Shown here: positions 35,518 to 45,793 of the stretch, in pieces
How the letters are laid out: each line of letters opens with the position of its first letter
Position numbering within the stretch: position 1 is the first letter of the stretch
Source of the DNA: Sphingomonas hankookensis
GTDB taxonomy: Bacteria > Pseudomonadota > Alphaproteobacteria > Sphingomonadales > Sphingomonadaceae
Length of the DNA: 64,000 nucleotides
Assembly: GCF_001619955.1 (NCBI RefSeq)
Contig: NZ_LQQO01000023.1
Location: 1-64,000 of the forward strand
Direction of reading: 5' to 3'
The notes under the pieces: generated by a model
The model's database searches: none
Seen by the model: only the letters and a program-made list of their open reading frames with translations
What the model was told of the DNA's origin: nothing
Translations under genes and position numbers: made by a program

Positions 35518-35979
35518 TTACCCCAGCGTGCAGACCTTCTGCACGATGCCCTCCGGCTCCCGATACGTCCGAAAGCCCATCGCCTCGTAATAGCGTAGCG
35601 CGCCGGCGTTATCGGCCGCGATATAGGCGTCGATCTTGGTCAGCCCCGCCGCCTGTGCCGCCGCGCGGGTGGCGTGGAACAGTTCGGCGCCCACGCCCCG
35701 CCGGTGCGCGGACGGGGCGATATGGGTGCCGATGATGCCCCAGCCCGGCGGCACGGCGTAGCGATTGCCCGCCTCCGCCCGGACCAGCGACTGGAACCCC
35801 ATGACCGCGCCCGTCGCATCGACCGCCACCGTGCAGGCGATGCTCGCCGGGTTGGCGATATAGTGGCGGGTGACGAACGCCACGTCGTTCGGCCGTTCGC
35901 GGCCGGTCTGCGCGATGATCGCGCGCAGCACGCGGTGCATGGCTTCCGCGTCCGCGATCGCTGCCCTTCGTGTCTCCAT
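35518..35979 (-). CDS. GNAT-family N-acetyltransferase
   Basis: A 153-residue acetyltransferase with the acetyl-CoA site IGTHIAPSAHRRGVGAELFH (R/Q-x-x-G-x-G/A type), a following helix and the C-terminal NAGALRYYEAMGFRTYREPEG. The start at 35979 (METRRAAIADAEAMH) fits the usual beta-1 strand; the frame extends 69 bp upstream without conserved content. Acceptor unknown; the length and the NPASIACTVAVDATGAVMGFQSL pattern fit general small-molecule or peptide acetyltransferases. It is divergent from the TonB receptor at 36154. Confidence 0.88.
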   Translation of the reverse strand: METRRAAIADAEAMHRVLRAIIAQTGRERPNDVAFVTRHYIANPASIACTVAVDATGAVMGFQSLVRAEAGNRYAVPPGWGIIGTHIAPSAHRRGVGAELFHATRAAAQAAGLTKIDAYIAADNAGALRYYEAMGFRTYREPEGIVQKVCTLG

Positions 35980-36153
35980 ACCCCCTCCCGATACGCGATG
36001 TATTACAATGGTGTGTCGTTCGGGCAACATATCGTTACAATATGGCAATACCTGAATAGCCCTGCTTTACTCGGGTGGCACACTCGAACATCTGTCGCGC
36101 ATGACGCGGCGATGCGGGGGCATCGTTCGCCTCGACCGGAGGGAACACAACCT

Positions 36154-39100
36154 ATGAAGATCGTTTTCGGTCGCTCGCGCTTCGTCGCGGGTGCCGCCAC
36201 CTGTGCGCTTGCCACCGCGTTGATCGCCGGCCCCGTCGCCGCGCAGACCACGCCCGCCACGCCCGGCACCCTCGATGCGCGCGACCAGGCGACGAACCCG
36301 ACGACGACCGAAGGCACTGCCGATCAGGGCGCCGACGACAGCATCGTCGTCACCGGATCGCTGCTGCGCCGCACCGACAGCGAAACCCCGTCGCCGGTCA
36401 CCGTGCTGACGTCGGACACGCTGGCGAAGGCCGGCATCACCAACGTGTCGGACGCGATCCGCTCGATCTCGGCCGATGGCGCGGGGTCGATCGGCACCGG
36501 CTTCCAGAGCGGCTTTTCGGCCGGCGGTTCGGCGGTCTCGCTGCGTGGCCTGGGCGTTTCGTCGACGCTGGTGCTGATCGACGGGCTGCGTTCGGCCAAT
36601 TTCCCGCTGAACGATGACGGCCGCAACGCCTATGTCGACCTGAACTCGATCCCGTTCAGCCTGGTCGACAAGGTTGAAGTGCTGAAGGACGGCGCATCGT
36701 CGACCTATGGCGCCGATGCGATCGGCGGCGTGGTCAACGTGATCCTGAAGAAGCACTTCACCGGCATCGACGGCCTGGTCGAAGGCGGCGTGGCGGAACG
36801 CGGCGATGCCTCGCACCAGCGCGCGCACCTGACGGTCGGCACCGGCGATTACGACGCCCATGGCTGGAACGTCTTCATCAACGGCGAATATCAGCGCGAC
36901 GGCCGGGTATCGAACCACAGCCGCGGCTTCCCGTACAACACGCAGGACCTGACCTCGATCGGCGGTCTCGACAACAACCCGTCGGACAACTCGCTGACGG
37001 TCAACGTCCCCACCGCCTATGTCACCCGCGTTCGCCAGAGCGACCTGAACAACCCGCTGAGCGGGGCGGCCGGTTCGCCGCTGACCAGCCAGTATCGCGC
37101 GCTGGGTCTCGGCAACTGCGCCCGCGACACCTTCACCCTGAACACGACCGCGGTCCAGGGCACCGGCTGCAAGTACGATCTGGTCGACCTGTATCGCCAG
37201 ATTCAGCCGCTGCAGGAACGCTATGCGCTGAACGCGCGGCTCAGCGTCCGCCTGAGCGACACGACCGAAGGCTATGTCACCGCCAGCTACAGCCGCAGCG
37301 ACGTCAGCATCAACGGCACGCCGTCGGTCATCCGCGCGACGCAGCCCTTCGGCGCCGCGCCGTCGGTCGCATCGGCGAACCCCGGCATCGTCCTGCCGAT
37401 GTACATCTGCTCGGCCGGCACCAACTGCGCCACCGCCGCCGATCGCCAGCTGAACCCGAACAACCCGTTCGCGGTGGCCGGCGCCGACCCGACGGCCAGC
37501 GCCGCGCGCATCTATTACATGTTCGGCGACATCGCCGGTGGCAGCGATCGCAAGAACGAGGTGTATCGCGCCGCCGCCGGCCTGAGCGGATCGTTCGACG
37601 AAGACCGCTTCGCCTGGCGCGTCGACGGCGTGTACGCCCGTGACGAGATGCAGATCACCCAGCACGGCCTGCTGAACATCCAGCAGCTGCTGCGCGCGAT
37701 CAACACCGGCTCGTACAATTTCGTCAATCCGCAGGCGAACAGCCAGGCGGTGCGCGACCTGATCGCCCCGGACAAGGTTACGCCGTCCTTCTCGACCATG
37801 GCATCGGCCGATGCGTCGCTCAGCGCGCGCCTGCTCGACCTGCCGGGCGGCCCGCTCCAGCTCGCCATCGGCGGACAGGTGCGGCGCGAGACGCTGGAAA
37901 ACAACAACCAGAACGTGAACCTCGACACCTATGGCCTGACGACCGCCTCGGCGTTCGGCGCGCACACCGTGTCGGCGGCGTATTTCGAACTGGGCGCCCC
38001 GATCGTCAAGCAGCTCGAAGTGAACGCATCGGGCCGCTACGACCATTATTCGGAAGGGTTCAGCCACTTCTCGCCCAAGGTCGGGGTGAAGTTCACGCCG
38101 ATCCGCGAACTGGCGTTCCGCGGCACCTATAGCGAGGGCTTCCGCGCGCCGACCTTTGCGGAATCGGGCGCGCGCAGCCAATATGCCGGCTTCGTCACCA
38201 CCACGCCGCCGTGCAACTTCATCCTGCAGCATGGCGGGACCGGCACCACCACGTCGTGTTCGGCCAACGGCAACCCGTACAACCTGCAATATTCGCTGGG
38301 TCGCGGGTCGGCGGGCAATCCCGACCTGAAGCCGGAAATCTCGCGCAGCTTCACCGCCGGCATGATCTTCCAGCCCGTGCGCTGGTTCAGCTTCACCGTC
38401 GATTACTACAATGTGCGCAAGAAGGACCTGATCGTCAGCGGCCCGTTGGTCGGCGATGCGGTACGGGCCTATTACAACTCGGCCAACCTCGCCGCCGCAC
38501 AGGCCGCGGTCGCGGCGATCGGGCAGGGCTATTCGGTCAACAGCGTCGATGCGGTCGATCCGAACTTCCCGAACGCGCTGCCGCGCGTGCTCATCATCAA
38601 CGTGCCCTATGTGAACGCGAACTATTCGACGACCTCGGGCATCGATTTCGCGGCGACGCTGACCGCGCCGATCGCGGACGACGCGACCTTCACGAGCCGC
38701 GTCGAGGTGACCCACATCCTCGAATACAACCTGAATGCGGGTGAGGCGAACGGCAACGTCCAGAACTATGCCGGGACGATGGGGCCGTACAACCTGTCGT
38801 CGGGCAACGGCACGCCGGCATGGCGCGGCAACTGGCAGAACACGTTGCAGGTGGGACCCTATGCCCTGTCGGCGACGACCTATTATGTCAGCCGGATCAA
38901 GGCGGTGTCGGAGGACCAGAACCTGCCGCGCGATTGCGCCAAGGGCAATCTCTACACCCGCTCGGCCCCGCAGAACGAACAGTTCTGCTACGTCAAATCG
39001 TTCATCAACGTCGACCTGAACGGCACGGCCAAGGTGAACGACAATTTCTCGTTCTTCCTGAACGTGAAGAACCTGTTCGACGTGAAGGCTCCGCTGGCCC

Positions 39101-39198
39101 CGGCCGCCTATGCCAGCGCGCCGAACTTCCTGACGACGTGGCATTATGCCGGCCTGATCGGCCGTCAGTTCCGCGCAGGCGCCAGCTTCCGCTTCTGA
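36154..39198 (+). CDS. TonB-dependent receptor (plug RRTDSETPSPV type)
   Basis: A 1014-residue outer-membrane receptor: signal peptide 1-31 (cleavage near PVAAQ), a short linker, a TonB-box-like DSIVVTGSLLRRT at about 64, plug (SPVTVLTSDTLAKAGITNVSDAIR, LRGLGVSSTLVLIDGLRSAN, VEVLKDGASSTYGADAIGGVVNVILKK) and a barrel ending FRAGASFRF. This subgroup is large in sphingomonads and is linked to peptides, plant compounds or sugars rather than siderophores, but the ligand cannot be read from sequence. A GAGGG site precedes the ATG. No transport or enzyme gene is linked to it; the terminator at 39381 closes the unit. Confidence 0.92.
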   Translation: MKIVFGRSRFVAGAATCALATALIAGPVAAQTTPATPGTLDARDQATNPTTTEGTADQGADDSIVVTGSLLRRTDSETPSPVTVLTSDTLAKAGITNVSDAIRSISADGAGSIGTGFQSGFSAGGSAVSLRGLGVSSTLVLIDGLRSANFPLNDDGRNAYVDLNSIPFSLVDKVEVLKDGASSTYGADAIGGVVNVILKKHFTGIDGLVEGGVAERGDASHQRAHLTVGTGDYDAHGWNVFINGEYQRDGRVSNHSRGFPYNTQDLTSIGGLDNNPSDNSLTVNVPTAYVTRVRQSDLNNPLSGAAGSPLTSQYRALGLGNCARDTFTLNTTAVQGTGCKYDLVDLYRQIQPLQERYALNARLSVRLSDTTEGYVTASYSRSDVSINGTPSVIRATQPFGAAPSVASANPGIVLPMYICSAGTNCATAADRQLNPNNPFAVAGADPTASAARIYYMFGDIAGGSDRKNEVYRAAAGLSGSFDEDRFAWRVDGVYARDEMQITQHGLLNIQQLLRAINTGSYNFVNPQANSQAVRDLIAPDKVTPSFSTMASADASLSARLLDLPGGPLQLAIGGQVRRETLENNNQNVNLDTYGLTTASAFGAHTVSAAYFELGAPIVKQLEVNASGRYDHYSEGFSHFSPKVGVKFTPIRELAFRGTYSEGFRAPTFAESGARSQYAGFVTTTPPCNFILQHGGTGTTTSCSANGNPYNLQYSLGRGSAGNPDLKPEISRSFTAGMIFQPVRWFSFTVDYYNVRKKDLIVSGPLVGDAVRAYYNSANLAAAQAAVAAIGQGYSVNSVDAVDPNFPNALPRVLIINVPYVNANYSTTSGIDFAATLTAPIADDATFTSRVEVTHILEYNLNAGEANGNVQNYAGTMGPYNLSSGNGTPAWRGNWQNTLQVGPYALSATTYYVSRIKAVSEDQNLPRDCAKGNLYTRSAPQNEQFCYVKSFINVDLNGTAKVNDNFSFFLNVKNLFDVKAPLAPAAYASAPNFLTTWHYAGLIGRQFRAGASFRF

Positions 39199-39234
39199 TC
39201 GGTCTGGCTCTGAACCTCTTGATTTCAGGCTGAT

Positions 39235-39344
39235 CCGTTCGTCCTGAGTAGCCACTGAGCTTGTCGAAGGGGCGTATCGAAGGACCGCCAATGGTGCTTC
39301 GATACGGGTCTTCGACAAGCTCAGCCCCTACTCAGCACGAACGG
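39235..39344. repeat. long inverted repeat, CTGAGCTTGTCGAAG family
   Basis: Left arm CCGTTCGTCCTGAGTAGCCA continues through CTGAGCTTGTCGAAGG to ATCGAAG; the right arm is its near-complement, CTTCGATACGGGTCTTCGAC onward. The arms are ~50 bp around a ~12-bp centre. A common intergenic element of sphingomonad genomes. It lies in the 298-bp gap downstream of the TonB receptor, which otherwise holds a terminator and a single GCAGGCGGGG arm. Confidence 0.75.
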
Positions 39345-39380
39345 GTGGCTTTGAAGTCATCAGACTTCACACGACAGCGA

Positions 39381-39420
39381 AACGGCGGTCCTTCCCGACA
39401 GGGAAGGGCCGCCGTTTTGC
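39381..39420. terminator. strong hairpin terminator between TonB receptor and katG
   Basis: AACGGCGGTCCTTCCC, loop GACA, GGGAAGGGCCGCCGTT, then TTGC. A 16-bp stem with one mismatch. It lies between convergent genes. The A and T tracts at the stem ends would let it work in either direction. Confidence 0.7.
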
Positions 39421-39439
39421 GTTGCGAGCATTGCTAGAG

Positions 39440-39468
39440 CGTACCCCCGCGCAGGCGGGGGTCCAGGA
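39440..39468. repeat. single arm of the GCAGGCGGGG repeat family
   Basis: GTACCCCCGCGCAGGCGGGG followed by GTCCA, identical to the left arm at 12583-12607. No partner arm within 100 bp. Confidence 0.55.
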
Positions 39469-39496
39469 CCTCGAATAACGGACGCGACCGGCGTCC

Positions 39497-41785
39497 TCAC
39501 CCGATGCGGTGCGCCCGTGCCTCGCCGAACAGGTCGGCGGTCATCAGCTTGTCCCATGCGGCCACGAAGTCGCGCACGAAGCGTTCCTGCCCGTCCACCG
39601 CCGCATAGACCTCGCTCACCGCGCGCAGCTGGTTGTTCGCGCCGAAGATCAGGTCGTAGCGGGTCGCGTCGAACCGCTTTTCCCCCGACGCCCGGTCGTT
39701 GACCGCGAAACGATGCCCGGCCTCGTCGGTCTTCGCCCACACATGATCCATGCTGGTGACGTGCACGAAGAAGTCGTTGGTCAGCGTTTCGCGGCGATCC
39801 GTGAACACGCCGGCATCGCCGCCGTCCCAGTTCGCGCCCAGCACGCGCAGGCCGCCGGTCAGCGCCGCCCATTCGGGCACGCTCAGGCGCAGCAACGCCG
39901 CCTTGTCCAGAAACAGCTGTTCCGGCGCGACGCGGCCCGCCGTCACCTCGGCGAAATGCGGGTCGGTATAGTTGCGGAAGCCGTCGACCACCGGGCGCAG
40001 CCATTCGAAGCTGTCGGCGTCGGTCAGTGCGTCGGTCGTGTCGCGCCGCCCGGCGGTGAACGGCACGTCGACCGCATGGCCGGCGTCCGCCGCCGCCCGC
40101 TCGACAGCGACCACGCCGCCCAGCACGATCAGGTCGGCGAGCGACACGCGCTTGCCACCCGCCGCCTTGCCGTCGAACTCCGCCTTCACGCCCTGCAACG
40201 CGTCGATCACCGGGCGGGTGCGCGCGTTGATCTCCCAGTCCTTTTGCGGGGCGAGCGCGAGGCGCGCGCCGTTCGCGCCACCACGCTTGTCGCTGTCGCG
40301 GTAGGGGAGCGCGGCCGACAACGCGGTATAGGAAAGGTCGGACACCGACAGGCCGGTGGCACCGATGGCCTGCTTCAGCGCGGCGACATCGCCCGCATCG
40401 ATCAGCGCATGGTCACGCTCGGGGATCGGGTCCTGCCACAACAGGTCGGGGGCGATCGTCGCCTCCGGCCCGATATAGCGCTCGCGCGGCCCCATGTCGC
40501 GGTGGGTCAGCTTGTACCACGCCTTCGAAAACTGTTCGGTGAAGTAATCGAAGTCGGTCAGGAACCGCTCGCAAATCGGGCGATAGACCGGATCGACCTT
40601 CAGCGCGATGTCGCTGGTCATCATCATCAGCGCGTGCGTCTTGCCCGGAATATGCGCGTCGGGGGTGCGGGGGGCTTGCCTGTCGACCGGGGTCCATTGC
40701 AGCGAGCCCGCCGGGCTGCGCGTCTGTTCCCATTCATGGCCGAACAGGTTTTCGAGATAGCTGTTGTCCCACCGCGTCGGGTCCTGGGTCCAGCTGCCCT
40801 CGATGCCGTTGGTCATGGTGAATTCGGCGTTGCCGGTGCCTTCGGGGTTGTGCCAGCCCAACCCCATCGCTTCGACCGGGGCCATTTCGGGCGGCGCGCC
40901 GATGCGGTCGGGCGGGACCATGCCGTGGCTCTTGCCGAACGCATGGCCGCCGGCGATCAACGCCACCGTCTCCTCATCGTTCATCGCCATCCGGGTGAAG
41001 GTGATGCGGATGTCGCGCGCCGATGCCGCCGGATCGCCCTTGCCGTACGGCCCTTCGGGATTGACGTAGATCAGCGACTGGTTCGACGCGGCCAGCGGCT
41101 GTTCGAGGTCATAGTCCGCATCGCCGTTCTGGCCCCGCCAGCGCTTGTCGCGCATCGTCATCGAATCGAACGATTCGATATGGTGCGGGTCCCACACCTC
41201 CGGCCCCCAATAGGTCGCGTCGTCGGCGATCCACGCATCCTCGCGCCCGCCGGCAAAGCCGTAGGTCGGAAAGCCCATGATTTCGAGCGCGCAGGTGCCG
41301 GTCAGCACGATCAGGTCGGCCCAGGACAGCGACGCGCCATACTTGGCCTTGATCGGCCACAGCAGGCGGCGCGACTTGTCGATATTGCCGTTGTCCCACC
41401 AGCTTTCGATCGGGGCGAAACGCTGCAATGCCTCGCCCGCGCCGCCACGCCCGTCGGCGATGCGGTAGCTGCCGGCCGAATGCCACGCCATGCGGATCAT
41501 CTGCGGCCCGTAATTGCCGTAATCGGACGGCCACCAGTCGACCGAGCTGGTCAGGAAGCCCTTGATCTCGTCCTTCAGCGTCGCAAGGTCGATCTTGGCG
41601 AACGCCGCCGGATAATCGAAATCGGCGCCCAGCGGGTTGGCCGACGGCGCGCTGCGCGCCAGCAGCTCGACCCGCAGCCGGTCGGGATACCAGTCGGCCA
41701 GCGTCGGCGGCGTGCCCATCGTGCCGCCGATGCGGTCGCCGCCAAAGGGGCATTTGCCAGCCAGCACCGTCTTGTAATCCTGCAT
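39497..41785 (-). CDS. katG: bifunctional catalase-peroxidase KatG
   Basis: A 762-residue haem enzyme. The distal site [13 protein letters not shown] holds the catalytic arginine, the tryptophan of the Met-Tyr-Trp cross-link and the distal histidine. LIYVNPEGP supplies the cross-linked tyrosine, and [10 protein letters not shown] the proximal haem histidine. The second, inactive peroxidase-like half follows ([37 protein letters not shown]). It degrades hydrogen peroxide by both catalatic and peroxidatic routes in the cytoplasm. The start [16 protein letters not shown] at 41785 is chosen; an ATG 21 bp upstream is possible. No oxyR gene lies adjacent in the window; the next gene, a SulP transporter, is divergent. 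Confidence 0.97.
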   Translation of the reverse strand: MQDYKTVLAGKCPFGGDRIGGTMGTPPTLADWYPDRLRVELLARSAPSANPLGADFDYPAAFAKIDLATLKDEIKGFLTSSVDWWPSDYGNYGPQMIRMAWHSAGSYRIADGRGGAGEALQRFAPIESWWDNGNIDKSRRLLWPIKAKYGASLSWADLIVLTGTCALEIMGFPTYGFAGGREDAWIADDATYWGPEVWDPHHIESFDSMTMRDKRWRGQNGDADYDLEQPLAASNQSLIYVNPEGPYGKGDPAASARDIRITFTRMAMNDEETVALIAGGHAFGKSHGMVPPDRIGAPPEMAPVEAMGLGWHNPEGTGNAEFTMTNGIEGSWTQDPTRWDNSYLENLFGHEWEQTRSPAGSLQWTPVDRQAPRTPDAHIPGKTHALMMMTSDIALKVDPVYRPICERFLTDFDYFTEQFSKAWYKLTHRDMGPRERYIGPEATIAPDLLWQDPIPERDHALIDAGDVAALKQAIGATGLSVSDLSYTALSAALPYRDSDKRGGANGARLALAPQKDWEINARTRPVIDALQGVKAEFDGKAAGGKRVSLADLIVLGGVVAVERAAADAGHAVDVPFTAGRRDTTDALTDADSFEWLRPVVDGFRNYTDPHFAEVTAGRVAPEQLFLDKAALLRLSVPEWAALTGGLRVLGANWDGGDAGVFTDRRETLTNDFFVHVTSMDHVWAKTDEAGHRFAVNDRASGEKRFDATRYDLIFGANNQLRAVSEVYAAVDGQERFVRDFVAAWDKLMTADLFGEARAHRIG

Positions 41786-42096
41786 CTTGGGCCTCGTTCT
41801 CGCCATGGTCGCGGGCGCTTGTCGGATAGGGGGCGACCCGGACCGTGGGACCACGGCGGCGGGGCGTATAAGGTCGACCGCTCCGCAGAACGTGTGGAGC
41901 CCGCGCGGGTTGCGGATAGCGGCGGACCAACGGGACAGCTTGCCCCGACCGCCCGCTTGCGGCTATGGGCCGCAGCATTCGCAAGGACCCGGTGCAATTC
42001 CGGGTGGCTATTCCGGCCGCCGATCCGCCGGACAACATCCCCGCAGCCATGATCCGCGCCCAAGAGATGCGCGCTGCGGCCCGATGTGGAATTTCC
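41786..42096. other. 311-bp intergenic region, possible structured leader of the SulP gene
   Basis: No gene found. Near the transporter start two small stems are visible on the plus strand: GCGGC-TATGG-GCCGC (about 41960-41974) and ACCCGG-TGCAATT-CCGGGT (about 41988-42006). The frame of the transporter stays open through 41965, but its family begins at the ATG at 42097. The region must hold promoters for both divergent genes; I cannot place them with confidence. Confidence 0.4.
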
Positions 42097-43581
42097 ATGA
42101 CGTTCGATTTTGCAACCTACCGCCGCCAATGGTTCGGCGGCGCCGTCCAGATCCGCCGCGACGTCCTCGCCGGGATCGTCGTCGCGCTGGCGCTGATCCC
42201 CGAAGCGATCGGCTTTTCGATCATTGCCGGGGTCGACCCGCGCATCGGCCTGTACGCCTCGGTCGCGATCGCGATGACGATCGCGTTTCTGGGCGGGCGG
42301 CCGGGCATGGTCTCCGCCGCGACCGCCGCCGTCGCGGTGCTGGTGGGGCCGCTGGTCCGCGACCACGGCGTCGAGTATCTGTTCGCCGCCACCATCCTGA
42401 TGGGGCTGATCCAGATCGCCGCCGGGCTGCTCCGGCTCGACCGGGTGATGCAGTTCGTGTCGCGGTCGGTCATCACCGGCTTCGTCAACGCGCTCGCCAT
42501 CCTGATCTTCATGGCGCAGCTGCCGCAGCTGACCGGGGTCAGCTGGCACAGCTATGCGCTGATCGCGCTCGGCCTCGCCATCATCTACCTGTTGCCGCGC
42601 GTCACCAGGGCGGTGCCGTCGCCCTTGGTCGCGATCCTCGTGCTGAGCATCATCAGCATCGCGATGGGCCTGCCGGTCAACACCGTCGGCGACATGGGGC
42701 AACTGCCCGAGGGCCTGCCGAGCTTCGCGCTGCCGCAGGTACCGCTGACGCTGGAGACGCTCCGGATCATCCTGCCGACGTCGCTGACCATGGCCGCCGT
42801 CGGCCTGCTGGAATCGCTGCTGACCGCGCAGATCGTAGACGACATGACCGATACCGACAGCGACAAGGCGCAGGAATGCGCCGGGCAAGGCGGCGCGAAC
42901 ATCGTCGCCGCGCTATTCGGCGGCATGGGCGGCTGCGCGATGATCGGCCAGTCGGTCATCAACGTCACCTCGGGCGGACGCGGGCGGTTGTCGACGTTCG
43001 TCGCCGGCGCCTTCCTGCTGTTCCTGCTCGCCGTGCTCGGCCCGTGGGTCGGTCGGGTGCCGATGCCGGCGCTGGTCGCGGTGATGATCATGGTGTCGAT
43101 CGGCACGTTCAGCTGGAACTCGATCGCCAATCTGCGGCGCCACCCGCCGACCTCCTCGATCGTCATGCTGACGACCGTCGTCGTGGTCGTCGCGACGCAC
43201 GACCTGTCGCTGGGCGTCCTCGCCGGCGTGCTGCTGTCGGGCGTGTTCTTCGCAGGGAAAGTCCAGCGGATGTTCGCGGTCGATCGGATCGTGGACGACG
43301 GCGGCGTCACCTACCGGGTTACGGGTCAGATCTTCTTCGCTTCGGTCGACCGCTTCCGCCGCGCCTTCGCGCTTGAGGCGGCGCCGGTGACGATCGACGT
43401 CGCCGCGGCGCATTTCTGGGACATTTCCGGCGTTGACGCGCTCGACAAGATCGTCGCGCGGCTGCGCCAGGGCGGCGCGGTGGTGACCGTCATCGGCTAT
43501 AACCGGGCGAGTGCCGATCTGGTCGACCGGTTTGCGTTGCACGACAAGACCGGGGTCGAGTTGGGCGTCGTGCCGCATTGA
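42097..43581 (+). CDS. SulP-family anion transporter with C-terminal STAS domain
   Basis: A 494-residue permease. The sulfate-transporter core has [33 protein letters not shown] at its start, [62 protein letters not shown] and [23 protein letters not shown], with 10-12 hydrophobic segments. A short STAS domain follows (about 405-494; [22 protein letters not shown]). Such proteins move sulfate, bicarbonate or other anions. The variant with [23 protein letters not shown] is the common proteobacterial SulP branch of unproven substrate. Only the start at 42097 gives the usual N-terminus. No carbonic anhydrase gene is beside it. Confidence 0.93.
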   Translation: MTFDFATYRRQWFGGAVQIRRDVLAGIVVALALIPEAIGFSIIAGVDPRIGLYASVAIAMTIAFLGGRPGMVSAATAAVAVLVGPLVRDHGVEYLFAATILMGLIQIAAGLLRLDRVMQFVSRSVITGFVNALAILIFMAQLPQLTGVSWHSYALIALGLAIIYLLPRVTRAVPSPLVAILVLSIISIAMGLPVNTVGDMGQLPEGLPSFALPQVPLTLETLRIILPTSLTMAAVGLLESLLTAQIVDDMTDTDSDKAQECAGQGGANIVAALFGGMGGCAMIGQSVINVTSGGRGRLSTFVAGAFLLFLLAVLGPWVGRVPMPALVAVMIMVSIGTFSWNSIANLRRHPPTSSIVMLTTVVVVVATHDLSLGVLAGVLLSGVFFAGKVQRMFAVDRIVDDGGVTYRVTGQIFFASVDRFRRAFALEAAPVTIDVAAAHFWDISGVDALDKIVARLRQGGAVVTVIGYNRASADLVDRFALHDKTGVELGVVPH

Positions 43582-43627
43582 GGGGGAGTCTCCCCCCGAG
43601 TGAAACCGCTGTGCGGGTTCCGTAACG

Positions 43628-43652
43628 TGCCCCCGCGCAGGCGGGGGTACGG
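43628..43652. repeat. single arm of the GCAGGCGGGG repeat family
   Basis: TGCCCCCGCGCAGGCGGGGG with a GTACGG tip, between convergent SulP and malate:quinone oxidoreductase genes. Confidence 0.55.
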
Positions 43653-43746
43653 CGAACTCGGGGGAAAGGTGCGACGTTCGCAGAGGTCTCGCAAAGACCA
43701 TGGTCCGGTTGTGACGCCTTTTCCGTGAGTTACCGACGTCCCCCCC

Positions 43747-43776
43747 TACTGGGCCCCGGCCTTCGCCGGGGTACGG
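43747..43776. repeat. single arm of the GAAGGCCGGGG repeat family
   Basis: TACTGGGCCCCGGCCTTCGC followed by CGGGGTACGG, matching the right arm at 5785-5815. The internal CCCCGGCCTTCGCCGGGG could itself fold. It lies 40 bp beyond the malate:quinone oxidoreductase stop and may act as its terminator. Confidence 0.55.
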
Positions 43777-43816
43777 TTTTGCGGGGCGCCAGGACTTCCC
43801 CCACGCCCCGCAGCCC

Positions 43817-45548
43817 TCACATCGCCTGCTGTTCGCGGTTCAGGCTGCGACCGGGCTGGGTCGCGGCCGGTGCCGGCGCGCCCGCCGGGGTGGCACGGAT
43901 ATCGGCCGGTACCTCGACGAACGGTAGTTTCAGCGTCTCGCTGGTCATCCGCCGGATTTGGTTGGTGAAGCCCGGATCGTCGTTGAGCGTGCGACCATAG
44001 GACGGGATCATCGTCTCGATCTTCGGGGTCCAGATGCTCGCGAAGCGTTGTGGGAACGCCTTTTTCAGCACGTCGAGCATGATGGCGGGCGAGGTCGAGG
44101 CACCGGGCGAGGCACCCAGCAGCGCGGCGATGCTGCCCTGCTTGTCGGTGACGATCTCGGTCCCGAATTGCAGCACCGGACCCTTTTTCGGGTCGCGCTT
44201 GATGATCTGCACCCGCTGTCCGGCGGTGACCAGCTTCCAGTCGCCCTGTTTGGCGTTCGGGAAATACTTCACCAGTTCGGAGTGGCGATCCTTGTCGGTC
44301 AGCATCGCCTGGCTGACCAGATACTTCACCAGTTCGGCATTTTCCGCGCCGACCGCCATCATCGGCCCGACATTGTCCTTGTACACGCTGTTGAACAGGT
44401 CCTGCCACGACCCGTTCTTCAGGAACTTCGTGCTTTGCAGCGCGAACGGCCCGAACAGGATCACCGATTTGCCGTCGAGCTTGCGCGCGTCGAGATGCGG
44501 CACCGACATCGGCGGCGATCCGGCCTCGGCCTTGCCATAGACCTTCACGTCGTGGCGCGCGGTGATCGCGGGATTCTGAAAGGCGAGGAACTGGCCGCCG
44601 ACCGGGAAGCCGCCATAGTCGCGGGCCTCGGGGATGCCTGACATTTGCAGCAGCTTCAGCGCCGCGCCGCCGGCGCCGATGAACACGAAGCGCGCGCGCA
44701 CCGTGCGGTCTTTATTGTCGGAGAGGTTGCGGACGGTCACGTTCCAGATGCCGTCGTCGCCGCGGCGGATGCCCCGCACCTCGTGGCGCAGCTGCAGGCT
44801 GAAATTGGGGTTTTTGGTCAGTGCGTTGGCGAGCTGGTTGGTGATCACCCCCCAGTTCACGTCGGTGCCAATCGGCATATAGGTCGCAGCGACCTTCTGT
44901 GCCGGATCGCGGCCCTCCATCACCAGCGGCGCCCATGCGGCGATGCGCGACCGGTCCTGGGTGAACTCCATGCCGTAGAACAGCGGGTTCCGGACCAGCG
45001 CCGCCTGCCGCTTGCGCAGATAGTCGATGTTCGCATCGCCCCAGACAAAGCTCATATGCGGCGTCGGGTTGATGAAGCCGTTCGGCGCGCCGAGGCGCCC
45101 GGTCTTCACCTCATGCGCCCAGAACTGGCGCGCGACCTCGAACTGTTCGGCGATCTGCACCGCCTTGGTCGTGTCGATCGATCCGTCCGCGTTCTCGGGC
45201 GTGTAGTTCCAGCTCGGCAAAGCCCGAATGGCCGGTGCCGGCATTGTTCCACCCGTTCGAGCTTTCCTCGGCTACTCCGCCCAGGCGTTCGAACATCGCG
45301 ACGCGCCAATTGGGCTCCAGCTCCTGGAGGTAGGTGGCGAGCGTGACGCTCATCACCCCGCCGCCGATCACCGCCATGTCGAGCGGTTGATCCTGCGCCG
45401 GCGCGGGGCCGGGCGACGAGGCCATCGGGCGGAACAGGAAAGCGACGATACAGAACAGCAGCAGACCGAGGATGCCGAGCACGATCTTGGTCTTGCGTCG
45501 GCGCTGCGGACGCGGTGCGGAGGGAGGTTGCATGGAGATATCCGTCAT
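43817..45548 (-). pseudogene. mqo: malate:quinone oxidoreductase gene with a 1-bp frameshift and an N-terminal membrane anchor
   Basis: The first part, from 45548, reads [20 protein letters not shown], then a membrane helix ([20 protein letters not shown]), the FAD-binding [20 protein letters not shown] and [19 protein letters not shown]. The family sequence then continues in another frame: [21 protein letters not shown] through [34 protein letters not shown] and [17 protein letters not shown] to the stop at 43817. A single extra G:C at about 45209-45210 (CTG-G-AAC) explains the break; removing it gives [12 protein letters not shown], the expected sequence. MQO oxidises malate to oxaloacetate and reduces quinone. 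As given it would not make full-length enzyme. The anchor helix is unusual for this peripheral enzyme. Sequencing error is possible. Confidence 0.88.
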
Positions 45549-45793
45549 GAAGATGGGTGCGCGGATACGCCGTTTCGGTTCGGCCTGCGCAGCGAATCCT
45601 CTTGTTGTACGCGTTATACGAAGCGGTAATCCGAGGCAAATCCGTGCTTTCCCCCATGCTGCCGTCGCATCTGCCACCCACGGTTCCGCCTGCTCTCGTC
45701 GGAGAGCATCGCGCCGGCGTGAGCCGGTGCGTCCCGCAGGGGCGGCGGGGGTGGTGGTGATGAGTGTGGTTCCGGTTTCCTCGAGGCTAGCCG

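Noticed and set aside
36067..39318. A 1083-codon open frame antisense to the third TonB receptor.
   Set aside because: Same artefact of biased third positions; no signal peptide or domain pattern.
41940..42020. Cobalamin-riboswitch-like wording (GGTGCAATTCC) ahead of the SulP gene.
   Set aside because: The remaining conserved parts of the cobalamin aptamer are absent and a SulP gene is not an expected target.
39509..42052. An 847-codon plus-strand frame across katG.
   Set aside because: katG on the minus strand has all catalytic motifs; the plus frame is histidine/arginine-rich noise.
45600..45630. A loxP-like string (TTATACGAAG) ahead of the mqo gene.
   Set aside because: Only about ten bases match, with no second inverted arm and no recombinase gene nearby.
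45557..45760. A 67-codon plus-strand frame upstream of mqo.
   Set aside because: No ribosome site, arginine/proline-rich composition and no domain; the gap more likely holds the mqo promoter.
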